Assembly (NCBI RefSeq): GCF_037392515.1
Contig: NC_090285.1
Span: 4,777,501-4,841,500 of the forward strand
Direction: 5' to 3'
Origin: Haliotis asinina
Lineage: Eukaryota > Mollusca > Gastropoda > Lepetellida > Haliotidae
DNA length: 64,000 nucleotides
Shown here: in pieces, positions 23,450 to 35,215 of the stretch
Layout: each line of letters starts with the position of its first letter
Position numbering within the stretch: the stretch's first letter is position 1
The notes under the pieces: model-generated
Seen by the model: only the letters and a program-made list of their open reading frames with translations
The model's database searches: none
Told to the model about the DNA's origin: nothing
Translations under genes and position numbers: made by a program

Positions 23450-24700
23450 ACAACAGCATCAAAGTACAGCAATCTCGAGAATAACATGCAATCCCTTTTC
23501 CTATTTATTTCACGTATGCTTGAAGGTATAAAAGAACGGCAGACCCTGTTTGTTCGTAATGTCGGTACACGCAGTCTACGGGCTGAAGGGAGAATGGAAT
23601 ATTCCGAAAATAGAACATGAGTCGGGTCTCTTAGAATTTTGTTTGTCTTTTAGATAATTTGCTGCTCATGAAAATATCCGATACATTCGGTAGACCAATT
23701 CTTTTGATGAAGTGTTAAGAATTTTGAGCTATTTGTTTTTGTTTTGAACAGACAGGTTCCCATACCAGCAGAGGAAATCAAATGTTAGGACGGACTGGAT
23801 AAAACTTCTATAGAAAAGCACCATAATGGTCTAACTTGAAGTGTTTTAATCTCCATAGAAAATGTCACCGATGCTTGAATTTTTTTTATATACTTGTTAG
23901 TGTTGAATTTCATTATCGTTTTGAATCTAAAATAATGCCAGTCGCGAGATATTTGTATTCATCAACAACTTCAGTGTCTTTATTATTTATGTTTACTGGT
24001 GAGTTTGATAACTTATCTTTCCCGAAATGAATTATTATTTCTTTTGTTTTTCACATTTAAAAACAGAAAATATAAATTGCACCACTCCACAAAGTCACTA
24101 ATTTCATTTCTATAATATGCCTCAGATTTACTTATTATTCCCACCAGTGTGGCATCATCCGCAAATTTAACAGTAAAGGCAAATTGAGAGATACATGTAC
24201 ATCTACAATTGTTTGTGTAAAGAGTGAATAAAATGGGCGAAATAACACAACCTTGCTGAGCACCTGTGGCTGTATCAACACGTGATGAAAAAGTACCATT
24301 TACACAAACAAACTGCAGTCTATTGACAAGGCAAGAATCGATCCATCTGATCAAATTTGGGTTAACATTCATATCTAAGAGTTCCTTCATTAATATATGC
24401 GGTTGAATGGTGTTAAATACCGAGCTGACGTTAGCAAACAAAATTCTTACATATGTACCACAGTTTTCTAAATGTTGATAAATGCTGTTCGAAAGTGTAA
24501 TTGTCTCATCTTCTACACACCCCTGCTGACTCTGTAAGAAAATTGCAGGGGGTCTAAAAGCGGATTTACTTGATTCAATAATATATTTTAATCAAACGTT
24601 CAAGGCATTTCATGGCAATAAAAGTCTGCAATCATTGATCTGCAATCATTGTTGATCGAGGGATCTGGGTTTTTTTTGGCACAAGGACAATCCTAGATGT
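23450..24700 (-). pseudogene. Rex1/CR1-like LINE ORF2 remnant
   Basis: The 143-codon open segment at 24441-24013 is reverse transcriptase: a SSVFNTIQPHILMKELL region, GAQQGCVISPILFTLYT, and KFADDATLVG with the catalytic ADD box. Before it, 'SQQGCVEDETITLSN'-like sequence is visible with stops. After it, a VDEYKYLATGI-like segment and a 'YRSFIQSVLTFDF' stretch give the usual post-RT region. The motif order fits Rex1/CR1-type elements. Frameshifts and stops show it is dead. Confidence 0.7.
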
Positions 24701-25674
24701 TTTTTAAAAAAATGGGAACAGTTTGAGTATTTACTGAAATTTGAAAAAATGTTTGAAATTTGCATTCTTTCGATACAATACCTCACGAATTCACGTGATA
24801 TTCACTTGCAGTTACCCATAGGCCGTTTATGAGTCTTTAAACTACCTTCACATTGGTGTAGATTACGCATCTACATGCACAGCCAGTAATGGGGGACACA
24901 TGTGACTAAACTCTTCGCGTTTACAGATGTCCCACATATTGATAACAGCGTGGGGCGAGTCATTTTATGGGTCGTTTAAGAGCCATTAAACAAAGCGTGC
25001 GCACGAAATATCTGCTGTCTATAGTTCGATGCAGAACATTAATTGGGTGCATGCATGAATCAAAGTTTCTCGTGTACAGCTGATATAAATATGGCGCTGT
25101 TCATGTTTTCAACGTGTGAACAACATATATACTTTGTTGCTGTGCTAGAATCATAATCAGACGTGGTCCAGTCTAATATTTGTAGATTTGTGTCTCTTAA
25201 ACACAACAGGTTTGTACAAGTTTGTTTGTAGGTTTACAAGAACCACACCTGTCTCTTTCACCAAAATCTACGCCTGAGCTCTGCGTGACTTTACACCTTC
25301 CTTCTACAGTAATCTAACACAACGTGATATACTTGGATTGCTGTTAAAAGCGGTTTTTAACGTAGTTTATACCTCCATTAATCCCTGAACCTTACCTACA
25401 GTGACATGTTCATGTACTTGTTTAGGTGCCTGACTGTGAGGGTGTGGGTTCGAATCGTAAATAGGTCTCAACTCCAGAAAAAGTCATAGAATTACTTTTG
25501 TACTTTCATAAGAAAGTGTAATTCCTAATATAACATATGTTACATTTGTCCACTTTCTAAATGACATTGTGTGATCTTAGCTTTCGGCTGTGGGAGCCGT
25601 GCCAGTTAACTCTTATCAGAGAGGTACACAAAGTTCGCAGTCTAGACAACCAGTTGCCCGACTTTCATTTTTGA

Positions 25675-25810
25675 GTGAGTCACGGGGGCTGAGCGGGTCA
25701 GGTTACTGACTTTGCATGCTAACGATTGGATACCTGACTCTGAGAGTGTGGGTTCGAATCCCGTACGGGGCTCAACACAAAAAAAGTATTAGAATTTGTA
25801 CTTTACTAAG
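25675..25810 (+). mobile_element. tRNA-derived SINE
   Basis: GGGGGCTGAGCGGGTCAGG forms an A-box-like region and GTGGGTTCGAATCCCG a strong B box, followed by a tail containing 'gtactttactaagaaagtg'. The head resembles a tRNA-Leu/Ser type. A partial copy precedes it at about 25425-25580. Confidence 0.7.
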
Positions 25811-25904
25811 AAAGTGTTATCCTAAATATAACTGACCACTCTCTAAATGGCATTGTGTAATCATAGAATTGGTAGGCTGGTTTGTTGAGTGTTTGTGCCA
25901 GTGT

Positions 25905-26130
25905 CAGACTGCCTCCACGATCCAGTGGCTAGTGCATGTACTCGGAGGGTCGGGTTCGATCCCTGGCCGTCATACTGAAAGACCAGGGCCTCGTTCCTCA
26001 AAGCGACTGTAGCGCTAGGAGTCGTAAGTCTGTGTTAAAGTATGGGAGTAATGATCAACAGTCTATGTTAAAGTATGGGAGTTACACTCACCTTAGCGTT
26101 ACGACAGTCGTAAGTCTATGTTAAAGTCAG
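25905..26130 (+). mobile_element. Second tRNA-derived SINE type
   Basis: The head CCAGTGGCTAGTGCATG with B box GGGTCGGGTTCGATCCC is followed by 'cctcgttcctcaaagcg' and two copies of 'gttaaagtatgggagt'. A paralogous copy is at 41410-41650. Confidence 0.55.
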
Positions 26131-26381
26131 AACATGGTGAGCCTAAACTGTACTGTCGATGTCTAATGTGTGTAAAGTTACCATTTAATTGTGATGGGAT
26201 CTTTAGTAAAGCCACATCCAAAGTTTCACATATGTGGGTAATGTAGTTCACGACAAATAAGTCACCACAACACATTGGGCTATAATATTTGTAAAATGTT
26301 ATTTGGTACCCCTTGGATGGTATGTCCTCGAGTAATATCATATAAGATATGATTACACGATGCCATTTAGAAAGTGGTCAA

Positions 26382-26725
26382 ATGCAACATATGTCATATT
26401 TGGGATTTCACTTTCTTAGTAAAGTACAAATTCTAGTACTCTTTTTCGGTTGAGTCCCATCCGGGATTCGAACCCGCACCCTCAGAGTCAGGCACCTAAT
26501 CGCCAGCACACAAAGTCAGCCGCCTAGCCCGCTCAGCCACCGCGACTTCCATGTGGTAAGTCTGTGGTGGCTGAGCGGGCTAGGCGGCTGACTTTGTGTG
26601 CTGGCGATTAGGTGCCTGACTCTGAGGGTGCGGGTTCGAATCCCGGATGGGACTCAACCGAAAAAGAGTACTAGAATTTGTACTTTACTAAGAAAGTGAA
26701 ATCCCAAATATGACATATGTTGCAT
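26382..26725. repeat. Long inverted repeat: two SINE copies head to head (160-bp arms)
   Basis: The left arm 26382-26541 and right arm 26566-26725 read as essentially perfect reverse complements separated by 24 bp. Each arm is a tRNA-derived SINE (GGTGGCTGAGCGGGCTAGGC; B box GGGTTCGAATCCCG) with the same tail. The unit could form a cruciform in DNA or a long hairpin if transcribed. It is absent from the paired block at 40.3-42.8 kb. Confidence 0.9.
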
Positions 26726-26859
26726 ATAAGATATGTTCAGAATGATATAGAATATATCCCCGTCATAATCAACAGCCACAGATTTGGATTACTTGATTTA
26801 GATTTAGACATGGACTGTCATTGACTACACTGCATCATCACCTGTCTGCAGTACTATCA

Positions 26860-26995
26860 TCAGTCGCTACAGCACATCATCGCTTGGCTACAGCACATCA
26901 TCACTTGGCTACAGCACATCATCGCTTGGCTACAGCACATCATCACTTGGCTACAGTACATCTTTTGGTTACACTACATCATCACTTGGCCTACT
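26860..26995. repeat. 21-bp minisatellite, short copy
   Basis: About six units of 'acagcacatcatcacttggct', alternating cacttggct and cgcttggct. The unit is a multiple of three and encodes an (HHLATAH)n frame, but there is no sign of a gene. Confidence 0.9.
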
Positions 26996-27399
26996 TTCAG
27001 CATGACTCGGCAGCAGCACGTCATCACTCAGCAGGAGTAAGCACTCAATCGAAAGTCGTACATGAACACTCACCTGACGTAACAATATTATCCGATCAAC
27101 ATCCTTCGCTTGCAGTACACTCTTGTTAACGTAATGATTTTCACAAATACTGCAATTGCAAAACATCTCTTTATGTGTTCTAAAGAGTATAAGAAGTGCA
27201 TGAACAAGCATATCAAGCAGTATCAAAATTATATCAACTGATTAGTGGAAAGCAAAAGCATAAGGCTAAAGGACTTTCGAAAATGTTTACACAAAGTAAA
27301 GTCTACAAACTAAAGGGAGATAAGTCATATGGACCCAAACGCATATGAACCAAATGCGACATTCATCAGATTCAGTAGCCTGATTGGTAAGTATTGTGA

Positions 27400-28270
27400 A
27401 TAACAGACTTAACACTTTTCATAAAACATTAACGTATTACCCCTTGCCCAGACGGGTTTCACAAATGTCCACTCAACAAATGACAACACCTTTGTTATGA
27501 ATATGCTCAACCAATTACTAAAAAAGTAGCAAAAGTGTTCGATAGTGTTTGGAGGGTTGGGCTACTCAACAATGTAATTAATGGTAGATTTTTAACTCTT
27601 GTTCAAATAATGTATGCTAATATTAAATTGTTTGTACTATCCTTACTAATGATAGATGATTCTGCCCCGTAAATGTTTAATGCCAGTGGTTAACTTCTTC
27701 TTAGGTAGAATCAATCCTAAAGGGTCAATTTTACCGAAGTTGGAAAGCTGAGATAGACAACAGCCCTGAAGTTTTCTATTACAGATACATTAAAAATCTT
27801 TAGAAAATTATCTCCTTCTTCAACCTATGTATAATTACCAGTTTTAAAATACGAAACGTGTAACCATAACGTATTTGTTGAAGTTGGCCGTTGCCATGGC
27901 ATTGATCGTCAAAACAGAACCTGCAGTCTCTGTAGATCACTTGCTGTAGCAGATGATTTTCATTATTTATTTAAATGCTAAGCTTTTACTGAACAATGAA
28001 ATAAATACATTCCCATTAAATGCTTAATATCTTTCCCTAACCTAATAACGTATAAAGCATATTCTTGAAGCAAAACCTGGAGCAGTGAAGAAGATCTAGC
28101 AAACTACCTAAACCTAGTTGCTAAAACGTGAGAAAACACTGAATGATATATGTCGTCTTTATGTTGTAAAACTATGCTTGTACTTTCTGCCATCTTGCCT
28201 TTATGTATATGTATTGTATATGTTCATAATGTTTCTCTTGCACCACCTGCAGTATATTTTTGATAATTAG
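27400..28270 (+). pseudogene. LINE ORF2 remnant
   Basis: Plus-strand frames show a QTGFxNVxSTNDNTFVMNML-like region, 'KVFDSVWRVGLLNNVINGRF' (RT), and later 'NRTCSLCRSLAVADDFHYLF' with a following KC, the C-terminal Cys-His segment of CR1/L2-type ORF2. Stops occur throughout and about 200 bp of RT are missing. A longer paralogue is at 42860-44880. Confidence 0.6.
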
Positions 28271-28502
28271 AGAGTTCGAGAATACTCTTAGTTATCGTAA
28301 CATAATGGATCATGGATGATTCCAGAAAGCTAAAAATTTATCGGAAAGGTTCCAGTTGAAAAAAGGCCACATTGGTTTAAAACTACTAGCCCCATACACT
28401 GACAACGAGCGCTGGGCCGCTGGGCCGGCGATTATATGTCGCTAAACAAATGATCTTCTTGTTCCTATTGTATCGCAACGTTGGTAGGTTGGCTGGTTTG
28501 TT

Positions 28503-28706
28503 TAATTTGTTGTGTATCGCTGCACTCCGCAATATTCCAGCTATACGGCAGCGGTCTGTAAATAATCGGCCAGACAATCCAGTGATCAACATCATAAGCA
28601 TCGTTCTACGCAATTGTGATACAATGACCACCCGATCCCATTAGTCGCCCCGTCCGGCAAGCCTGGGTAAGTGAAGACCAGTTCTAACACGGATGGTCAC
28701 GAGTAT
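28503..28706 (-). mobile_element. SINE copy, same family as 17157-17430
   Basis: The body matches the family. The hairpin stem reads CGCTGC/GCAGCG, perfectly paired but different from the CGTCGC/GCGACG of the 17.2-kb copy. It begins 54 bp beyond the stop codon of P450 copy A and may be part of its 3' UTR. Confidence 0.8.
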
Positions 28707-28759
28707 AGAGAGGATCTAGGCATAGTGTTCTTGTTAACATTGCGATGATCCGAACAGTA

Positions 28760-29017
28760 TTACTTTCGGGGGATAGCTCTTAGTTGGAATTCAGGTGGCG
28801 CATTTGTTAAACCCAGTATTCCTTCCAGTGGAGGCTTAACCCCGTTTACTGGGACGAACTTGAACTTCTGAATCATGGTGGTGAGGAAGAGGAAAAGCTC
28901 CATCCGGGCCATTGCTTCTCCCAGGCAAATCCTTCGACCTTAAAATATGAAAACAAAAGTTCAGTTCCATTACCGCATGTATGTATGTATGTATGTATGT
29001 ATGTATGTATGTATGTA

Positions 29018-29091
<74 letters not shown>

Positions 29092-32000
29092 TGTGTGTAT
29101 GTATGTATGTATGTGCGTGTACGCGCGCGCGTGCGTGTGTATGCATGCACGTATTCATGTATGTATGCACGTACGTGTGTGTGTGTTTTCGTGTGTGTGT
29201 GTGTGTGTGTGCGTGTGTGTGTGTGTCCATGCCACTCTATGAAAGGAGCCTATGAGCATGTACTTATGTATGTGGATACAGGTCTGTTGCATACGATATG
29301 TAGCGTTTATATGTAACTCACCCAAAGAAAAAGGGATAAAATCCTCTCTCTTCTGAATCTTGCCTTCGCCATCAAGGAAGCGATCCGGCCGAAAGTTTTG
29401 TGGGTCTCCCCATACATCCTTGTCTTGGAGGACTGAATCAAGGTTCAACAGGATTGTGACCCCTTTCGGGAAGGTGTATCCTCGGAACTGTACATCTTGT
29501 GGAACTGTGTGAGGGCCAGCAACAGGGGCAATATTGCCGTATCTCAAGGTTTCCATAATGGTGGCCTCAACGTAAGGAAGGTTCGTCTTGTCTTTCATGG
29601 ATGGTGGTCTGCTCTGACCGACGTTTTCCAGAATCTCCTGGAAGCACTTCTCTTGTACATCCGGGTAGTGTAGGAAGTAGACTAGCGCCCAACGTATTGT
29701 GGTGGACGTTGTCTCTGTGCCCGCAGTGAACAGATCATAAATAGTCTGCGCCAGATTCTCCACTGCCAACATGAATGTAATCTTTAGTTTAAGTTCAAAT
29801 GACAAATGTAAATTACTCATATAAACACAACACAGAAACACAACAACTACATGCGAAATGCGAAAATACTGTAACAGAATCGGCCATGTTTTCACTAAAA
29901 GATTCTAAAAGAAAGGTCATCTTCCCCAGTCAGTCAGATTGACTTTTTACAGAACCAACAATGCTTTTTTACAAAATTCTCGATCAAAGTTAAAATGAAA
30001 GGCCAACATATAAAAAAATAATATGTGTTTTATATATATATACCAATATATACCAAATTCATTACACCATTATCTAAAATGATGTACTAGTTATATGTTT
30101 GAAAAGGAAAACAAAAAAATTAAAAGTAAGTATCCAGCGGACCTCTCTGTACATACCATGAACATCTTCAGATAATAAAACACACTTACAGTCTAATGTC
30201 GTTGTTTCTTGTTTCTGTTGGCGATGTCGCATCTCCTTCAAGTAAACATGGATAAAGTCGTCCCGATTTTCCTCATCGTGATCCTTTAAGTGATTCGTAA
30301 TGGAAGGATTAATTAGCAAATTTTTCACAAGATCTATGCTGTCCATTATTTTCCTGAACTTGAATGGGTCACCAGGCAAATATCGCACAAAAGGAAAAAC
30401 GCTCAGTATTCCAGTTACTGCGCTATACTTAAAAAAATCATCCATTGCTTTCAGAAACGTGACGAAGACAGGGTCGGTATATTCAAAACGTTTGCCAAAG
30501 ACAATGGAACAGATAATATTTGATACGGCATTCTGCGCTAAACGGTCTATGTGGAAACCTTGGCCTTTCTGTTCTTCTATGGCCAAGACAAACTGTGCGA
30601 TTTCCTCGTGTATTTTGTCCTCCATGATCATTCTTCCAGCCCCAAACTCTCGCAAAGTGTTGAGAGCAAAGCGCCTTTGTTCATGCCACAAGTCCCCGGA
30701 AGATCCGACTACTCCTGTTTGCAAAATATAGTGAAATAGAATTCAACCCTATGCCGTAGCATAAATGGCACTGTATGTATGTATGTTGGAGACATTTGTA
30801 GAACAGTGTTGTATGTGAATCACGTTGTTTCTGTTAAGACTCATTTCAGGACGGCGGTGACCTGGTTACTATATCAAGACTGGGAGACAAGATTATCGAG
30901 TAAGGTTCTGAGCCTACTCCGGAATATACCAGTACAGTGATGTCAGAAGAACTGGAGGAAACTTTTCATGTACACAAAACGGATCTCAATCTGGTCTTTG
31001 CCACCTCACATACTCAGGTGTTTTGCCTATTTTGAATGCCAAAGCACTGTTGCAGCGATGTGAATCTTACCATCAATATCTTTGTAGCTACAGTCAATGT
31101 TATTATATTATAGTTATATTGAATTTGTATTGAGACGCTGTTTCATACCGTCATTGTAATTTCTTTGTATAACGAGGTATAACATTGTTCAGGTATACAA
31201 TGCTGGGAAGGTATGACATTAGTGAGCTGTATTGTACCAACAAGGTATGACATGAATCAGCCGTATAATGCTGAAAAGGTGTGACACGGGTCATTTGTAC
31301 AGTGCTGCCAAGGTATGACATAGTTCAACTGCATGTTGCTGAAAAGGTATGATGTGGGTCAGGTGTATGTTGCTGCTAAGGTATGACGTGGGTCAGCTGT
31401 ATAGTGCTGCCAAGGTATGACGTTTGTCAGCTGTATGTAGCTGCCAAGGTATGACATGGGTCAACTGTATGTTGCTGCCAAGGTATGACATGGGTAAGCT
31501 GTATGTTGCTGCCACGGTATGACATTAGGGCAACTGTATAGTGCTGTGAAGATATGACATGGGTCAGCTGTATAGTGCTGAAAAGGTATGACATGGGTCA
31601 GCTGTAAAGTGCTGTGAAGGTATGATATGGGTCAACTGTACTTTACTGCCAAGGTATGACATGGGTCAGCTGTATGTTGCTGCCAAGGTATGACATGGGT
31701 CAGCTGTAAAGTGCTGTGAAGGTATGATATGGGTCAGCTGTACTTTGCTGCCAAGGTATAACATGGGTGAACTGTATGTCGCTGCCAAGGTATGACATGG
31801 GTCAACTGTAAAGTGCTGTGAAGGTATGACATGGGTCAGCTGTAAAGTGCTGTGAAGGTATGACATGGGTCAACTGTATAGTGCTGTAGAGGTATGACCT
31901 GCGTCGGCTGTTTAGTGTTGCTATGCGTCGATGGTATGCACGTGCTAAATGTCTATGATGGTATGGAAATACATAAAGGTAACAACGGGCGTAAACATGG

Positions 32001-33165
32001 CCTCTAAATGTTTATCATAGTAAATCCTATTCACTGGATAAAAGAGTTATGTCCAGAACATTTCACATCTGTCAAAATTTAATAATTTCGTATCTCTGTG
32101 ATTATTGATGGTAGATGTTAAAGGCACACTACAACGCCACACGTCTCTAAAAATAAAGATTGCAGTTCAATATATCGCAACTTGTGACCGAGGCTGGTTC
32201 GGGTAACACCGAAAACACAGCATTCGACAGTTCTTGATGTACGGAGCCATCGTTTACATTCCATACACGGCAAGTCTCGCCTGTTTGGAAGCTGTTCGTC
32301 TCCAAGTTTCAATTATCGAGTTTAGGCAAGTCGCAGGGATAATAAGTCTTTTATCGAATCAGTAGGAGTGAGTGAGTCAATATTTAACGTCACATCGGCA
32401 AAGTCTCAGCCATATCGTGACGAGTCATCAGTAGGAAGCTTGTATCAAATATATATAGCATAGACCAAAATACTATTGAAAAAGCGTGACATTGTGCCGT
32501 TAAACACCCTGTTTTTGTCGTTCAGATGCCCTCTGTAAACCTACTATATCGAATTCGGCTTTTGCAATACCCACATCTAGCAAAAATTGAATGCATCTTA
32601 TCTGTGTTCGTGTACACACATATTTTCACTTTCACCAACAATGCAGTACAAAAAGGTAAATGACACAACCAAACACAAACTGCTTACAATGTACGTGATT
32701 TGACGATGGTTTTAGCAATGACGATTATTGGCACTATTAACGTTTTCATTATGGCTGCCGTGGCTGTCATGGTCCAATGGTTAGAGCCACTCTTAAAAAA
32801 CCTTTAGTTCAGTTAAAATTTGAAGAAAACGCACCTTTTCTCCTTGCGAAGAAATCAGTCAAAAATGTATGTGGCCTGTCGGAGAAGACGTCGGCGTTCT
32901 TGACTATGGCTTCTTTAAGGACGTTGTAGCCATTGAGGACGATGACAGGCTTGTGAAAGACATACAGACTGAAAATGTCGCCATACTTCTGTCGAAGGTT
33001 CTTAAACAAAACACGTGAATCAGTCTCCATTGACAGGGCGTTCCCCAGGAACGGAAGGAGAGGGGGGCCAGGAGGAAGTCCATTGGCCCGCCTCGTTGAC
33101 AGCCATAACACTGTCAGCACCACGACCAGAAATAAGGCAACTGTTGTAAATCCAAAATCCCACAT
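28760..33165 (-). CDS. CYP2-like cytochrome P450 (copy A), 4 exons, 491 aa
   Basis: Predicted ER-anchored monooxygenase; the substrate is unknown. Exons run 33165-32835, 30714-30190, 29762-29322 and 28938-28760. All junctions are GT/AG and all introns phase 1, and exon lengths equal those of copy B. Residues 7-22 are the membrane anchor and 29-39 the [11 protein letters not shown] hinge. WHEQR is at 120-124, the canonical AGTETT I-helix motif at 299-304, ETLR at 356-359, PDRF at 411-414 and FSLGRRICLG at 430-439 with haem-ligand Cys437. By eye it differs from copy B at about 15% of residues in exons 1 and 2 but about 8% in exon 3. It is the only copy with TATA-like motifs upstream, so it is the most likely to be expressed. 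Intron 1 contains a minisatellite and a 59-bp LINE tail. No disabling change was seen. Confidence 0.94.
28977..29232. repeat. Compound simple repeat in intron 3 of P450 copy A
   Basis: Runs of TATG, GT, GCGT, TATG and GT. Open frames across it (Val-Cys or Thr-His repeats) are artefacts. Confidence 0.95.
31185..31925. repeat. 34-bp minisatellite in intron 1 of P450 copy A
   Basis: About 21 units with the cores 'aaggtatgacatgggtcagc' and 'tgtatgttgctgcc' or 'tgtaaagtgctgtg'. Several neighbouring units alternate between these two forms, suggesting a higher-order duplication. Homologous to 12515-13020. Confidence 0.9.
32368..32426 (-). mobile_element. 59-bp LINE 3'-end insertion with 10-bp target duplication
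   Basis: Only the last part of the Nimb-like LINE 3' end is present: the (GTGA)n tail and the CGTCAC/GTGACG hairpin. It is flanked by ATCAGTAGGA at 32358-32367 and 32427-32436. The homologous place in copy C (317-326) has a single ATCAGTAGGA and no insert, so the insertion came after the C/A duplication. Confidence 0.9.
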
Positions 33166-33243
33166 GATGATTGTGTGCTGGTTTCCAACCTGTGTAAAAG
33201 CTGACTGGAGAGAACGAGACTAAGTACAGCTGTCGAGTGGCGC

Positions 33244-33274
33244 ATTTATAAGAACCACGACTCTCCGATTTATA
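33244..33274 (-). promoter_or_regulatory. TATA-like motifs upstream of P450 copy A
   Basis: TATAAAT occurs twice on the minus strand (33250-33244 and 33274-33268), 79 and 103 bp upstream of the ATG. In copy C the aligned positions read TTTTAAT and TTTTAAAT, and neither motif is present in copies B or D. Transcription start is inferred, not seen. Confidence 0.55.
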
Positions 33275-35002
33275 AGAACGCCCCTTATCAATGTTTGCAC
33301 AGCGAGTCAGCCAATAAGCGTCGTGCACATGCCTTGTACATGTGTCAAGTGGCCAAGGTTTGACTCCCAGTTATGGACAGGTGCAACGCACCGTCAGTGT
33401 ATGTATTTGCCTTCCAACTAAATGAAATAGACACTGTGGTTGTTTGTTTCATAAAGTAAGCTCAATAGTGAATTCTAGACGCCTTGAATTCGTTTACGCT
33501 TCCAAATTAAGTGGGTTATCGTTTCAGCTTCACACTGAAAAAAGAGCATACGTTTCTATATGTATAGTAGCTGTTATATAAAAATGAGTTAGTTAAAGAA
33601 CATTCAGTGAATAGTTCCGACTTTGGGTCATTTCAATTTGGTACCTGATGTTTTATGAAGTGCTTTTATACTTTAGTTCTTTTTATGTTTAAATTTAAGG
33701 TGAATGTCCTTTTCATTCAGGAAAGACACTTTGCACATGTTTGTTGACAACAACCTGGATTAAGTGTATAAAGGCTGTGTATTTGTCTTTTTGCACACAC
33801 TTTTAGCACACAGATCCACAGTCCATTATACTGATAACATTATTGGGGCGGGGTATTTAAAGGATCCGTTAGGCGTTAATGTATAAATCGTGTGTAATAA
33901 CTGCTATCTTTACTTTGATGATTTTGCTCAAACTTTGACCTACAGATGTCCCATATACTGACAACAATGTGCAACAGATCATTTTATAGGTCGTTAAGGA
34001 GTGTGTATAACAATTTCCTAATATACATTTCTGCAGATAATGCATCTGTATTTGATAATCGGGTACATATATGAATCCAGAGTTTCTCGTGTATAGCCGA
34101 TGTAAATACAGGACGTTCATTTTTTCACGTGTGAACAATGTACTTTGTTTCTGTGATAGTATCATAATGACACGTGATCCAGTCGTCTAAGTTGCAGCTA
34201 TTCGCGGTGTAGAGTTGCGTCCCTTGAGCACACCTATGAAACCTATGAGTGTTGTTTCGGATCCTGGTTTGTCATAAGTTCGTTTCTAGGTTTGTCTGCA
34301 CCTCGTTTCTTTCACCACAATGGTAAAGTCTGAGTCCTCCTACACTGATCTAACGACGTGATGTAAGCGGAATACTGCTAAAAGCTGCTTCAACTAATTA
34401 GCTCATAACTCAATTTTCGCCTGAACCTTAGCTGCAGTGCGCTGTGCAACTTTACACAGGTTATACACTCCACAAGACCCGTGTTTTTGTCATGATTCCT
34501 AACTCCCCTTGGAAGGAGCCACTCAACCCCACTGGGCGCCCAAGTTGGCAATCAGCTCATTTAGTGGGTATAACCTGTCAGGGGCATTGTGGGTATTTGG
34601 TTCAGCGGAGGTCAGAGGGTAGCAGAGAGGGAAGGGGAATGAAGTTAGTTATGATAGTAATATAGTAATAGTCCTCTTATATGGAGCTCATAGCCAGGCA
34701 CATTGCTTGCTCATGGCACAATGTACATTACTAACCTCCAGTCAAAGGACGCTATCATACTTCCCAAGTCTTCTTCAGCTCCCTGGGGATCATACAGCTA
34801 TGCTGTCTGGTAGACACAATGAACTGAACACTCACAGTGCCAGCACATCCTCACGGGTACCCATTTTACAGCTGGGTGAACTGAGACAATGTGCATCTTT
34901 AAACCTTGTCTACGAATGCTACGCAAGTGTGCCCACCTTGGGACCTGAACCTAGGTGCCTCCGCCAGGGAGGAGACCCGTGTAGAATATGTCTTCAGGGG
35001 TA
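33275..35002. repeat. 5' flank of P450 copy A, duplicated elsewhere
   Basis: The region to 34680 pairs with 1101-2640. From 34325 onward it also pairs with 44895-46825. Beyond 34700 a short unique-looking part ('cacaatgtacattactaacc') is shared with 45280. No gene was recognised. Confidence 0.7.
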
Positions 35003-35215
35003 GAATATGTCTTCTGCAACCCATGCTTGGAACAAAAGGCGACTATGCTTGTCGTAAGAGGTGACAAACGGGATTGCGTGGTGGGGCTCGCTGACTTGAC
35101 AGACATGTCATCGGTTCCCAGTTGCGAAGGTCGATGCTCATGCTATTGATCACCGGATTGTCTGGTCTTACTCTTGATTATTTACAGGCCGTCGCCATAT
35201 AGCTGGAATATTGCT
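35003..35215 (+). mobile_element. SINE copy, same family as 17157-17430
   Basis: Head-to-hairpin sequence is present ('ccatgcttggaacaaaaggcg' is the head region, mentioned as a marker only in part), but the tail is lost. The paralogous copy is at 45552-45770, inside the same duplicated block. Confidence 0.75.

Larger units (their letters stand above)
24825..27290. repeat. 2.5-kb duplicated block (paired with 40315-42770)
   Basis: Near-identical sequence occurs in the same order at 40315-42770. It includes two tRNA-like SINE pieces and the 21-bp minisatellite. The main differences are the SINE palindrome at 26382-26725 with its flank, present only here, and the minisatellite length (about 6 units here, about 36 there). 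It contains no gene. Confidence 0.85.

Noticed and set aside
26566..26640. Functional tRNA gene (A and B boxes present)
   Set aside because: The sequence does not close into a cloverleaf with a plausible anticodon arm, and it continues into a SINE tail repeated elsewhere in the window.
28836..29316. Several overlapping open frames with Cys-Val, Tyr-Met and His-Thr repeats
   Set aside because: Simple-repeat artefacts inside intron 3 of P450 copy A.
29155..29895. 246-codon open frame read as one exon of P450 copy A
   Set aside because: It runs past the splice donor at 29321 into intron repeats and past the acceptor at 29763; the true exon is 29322-29762.
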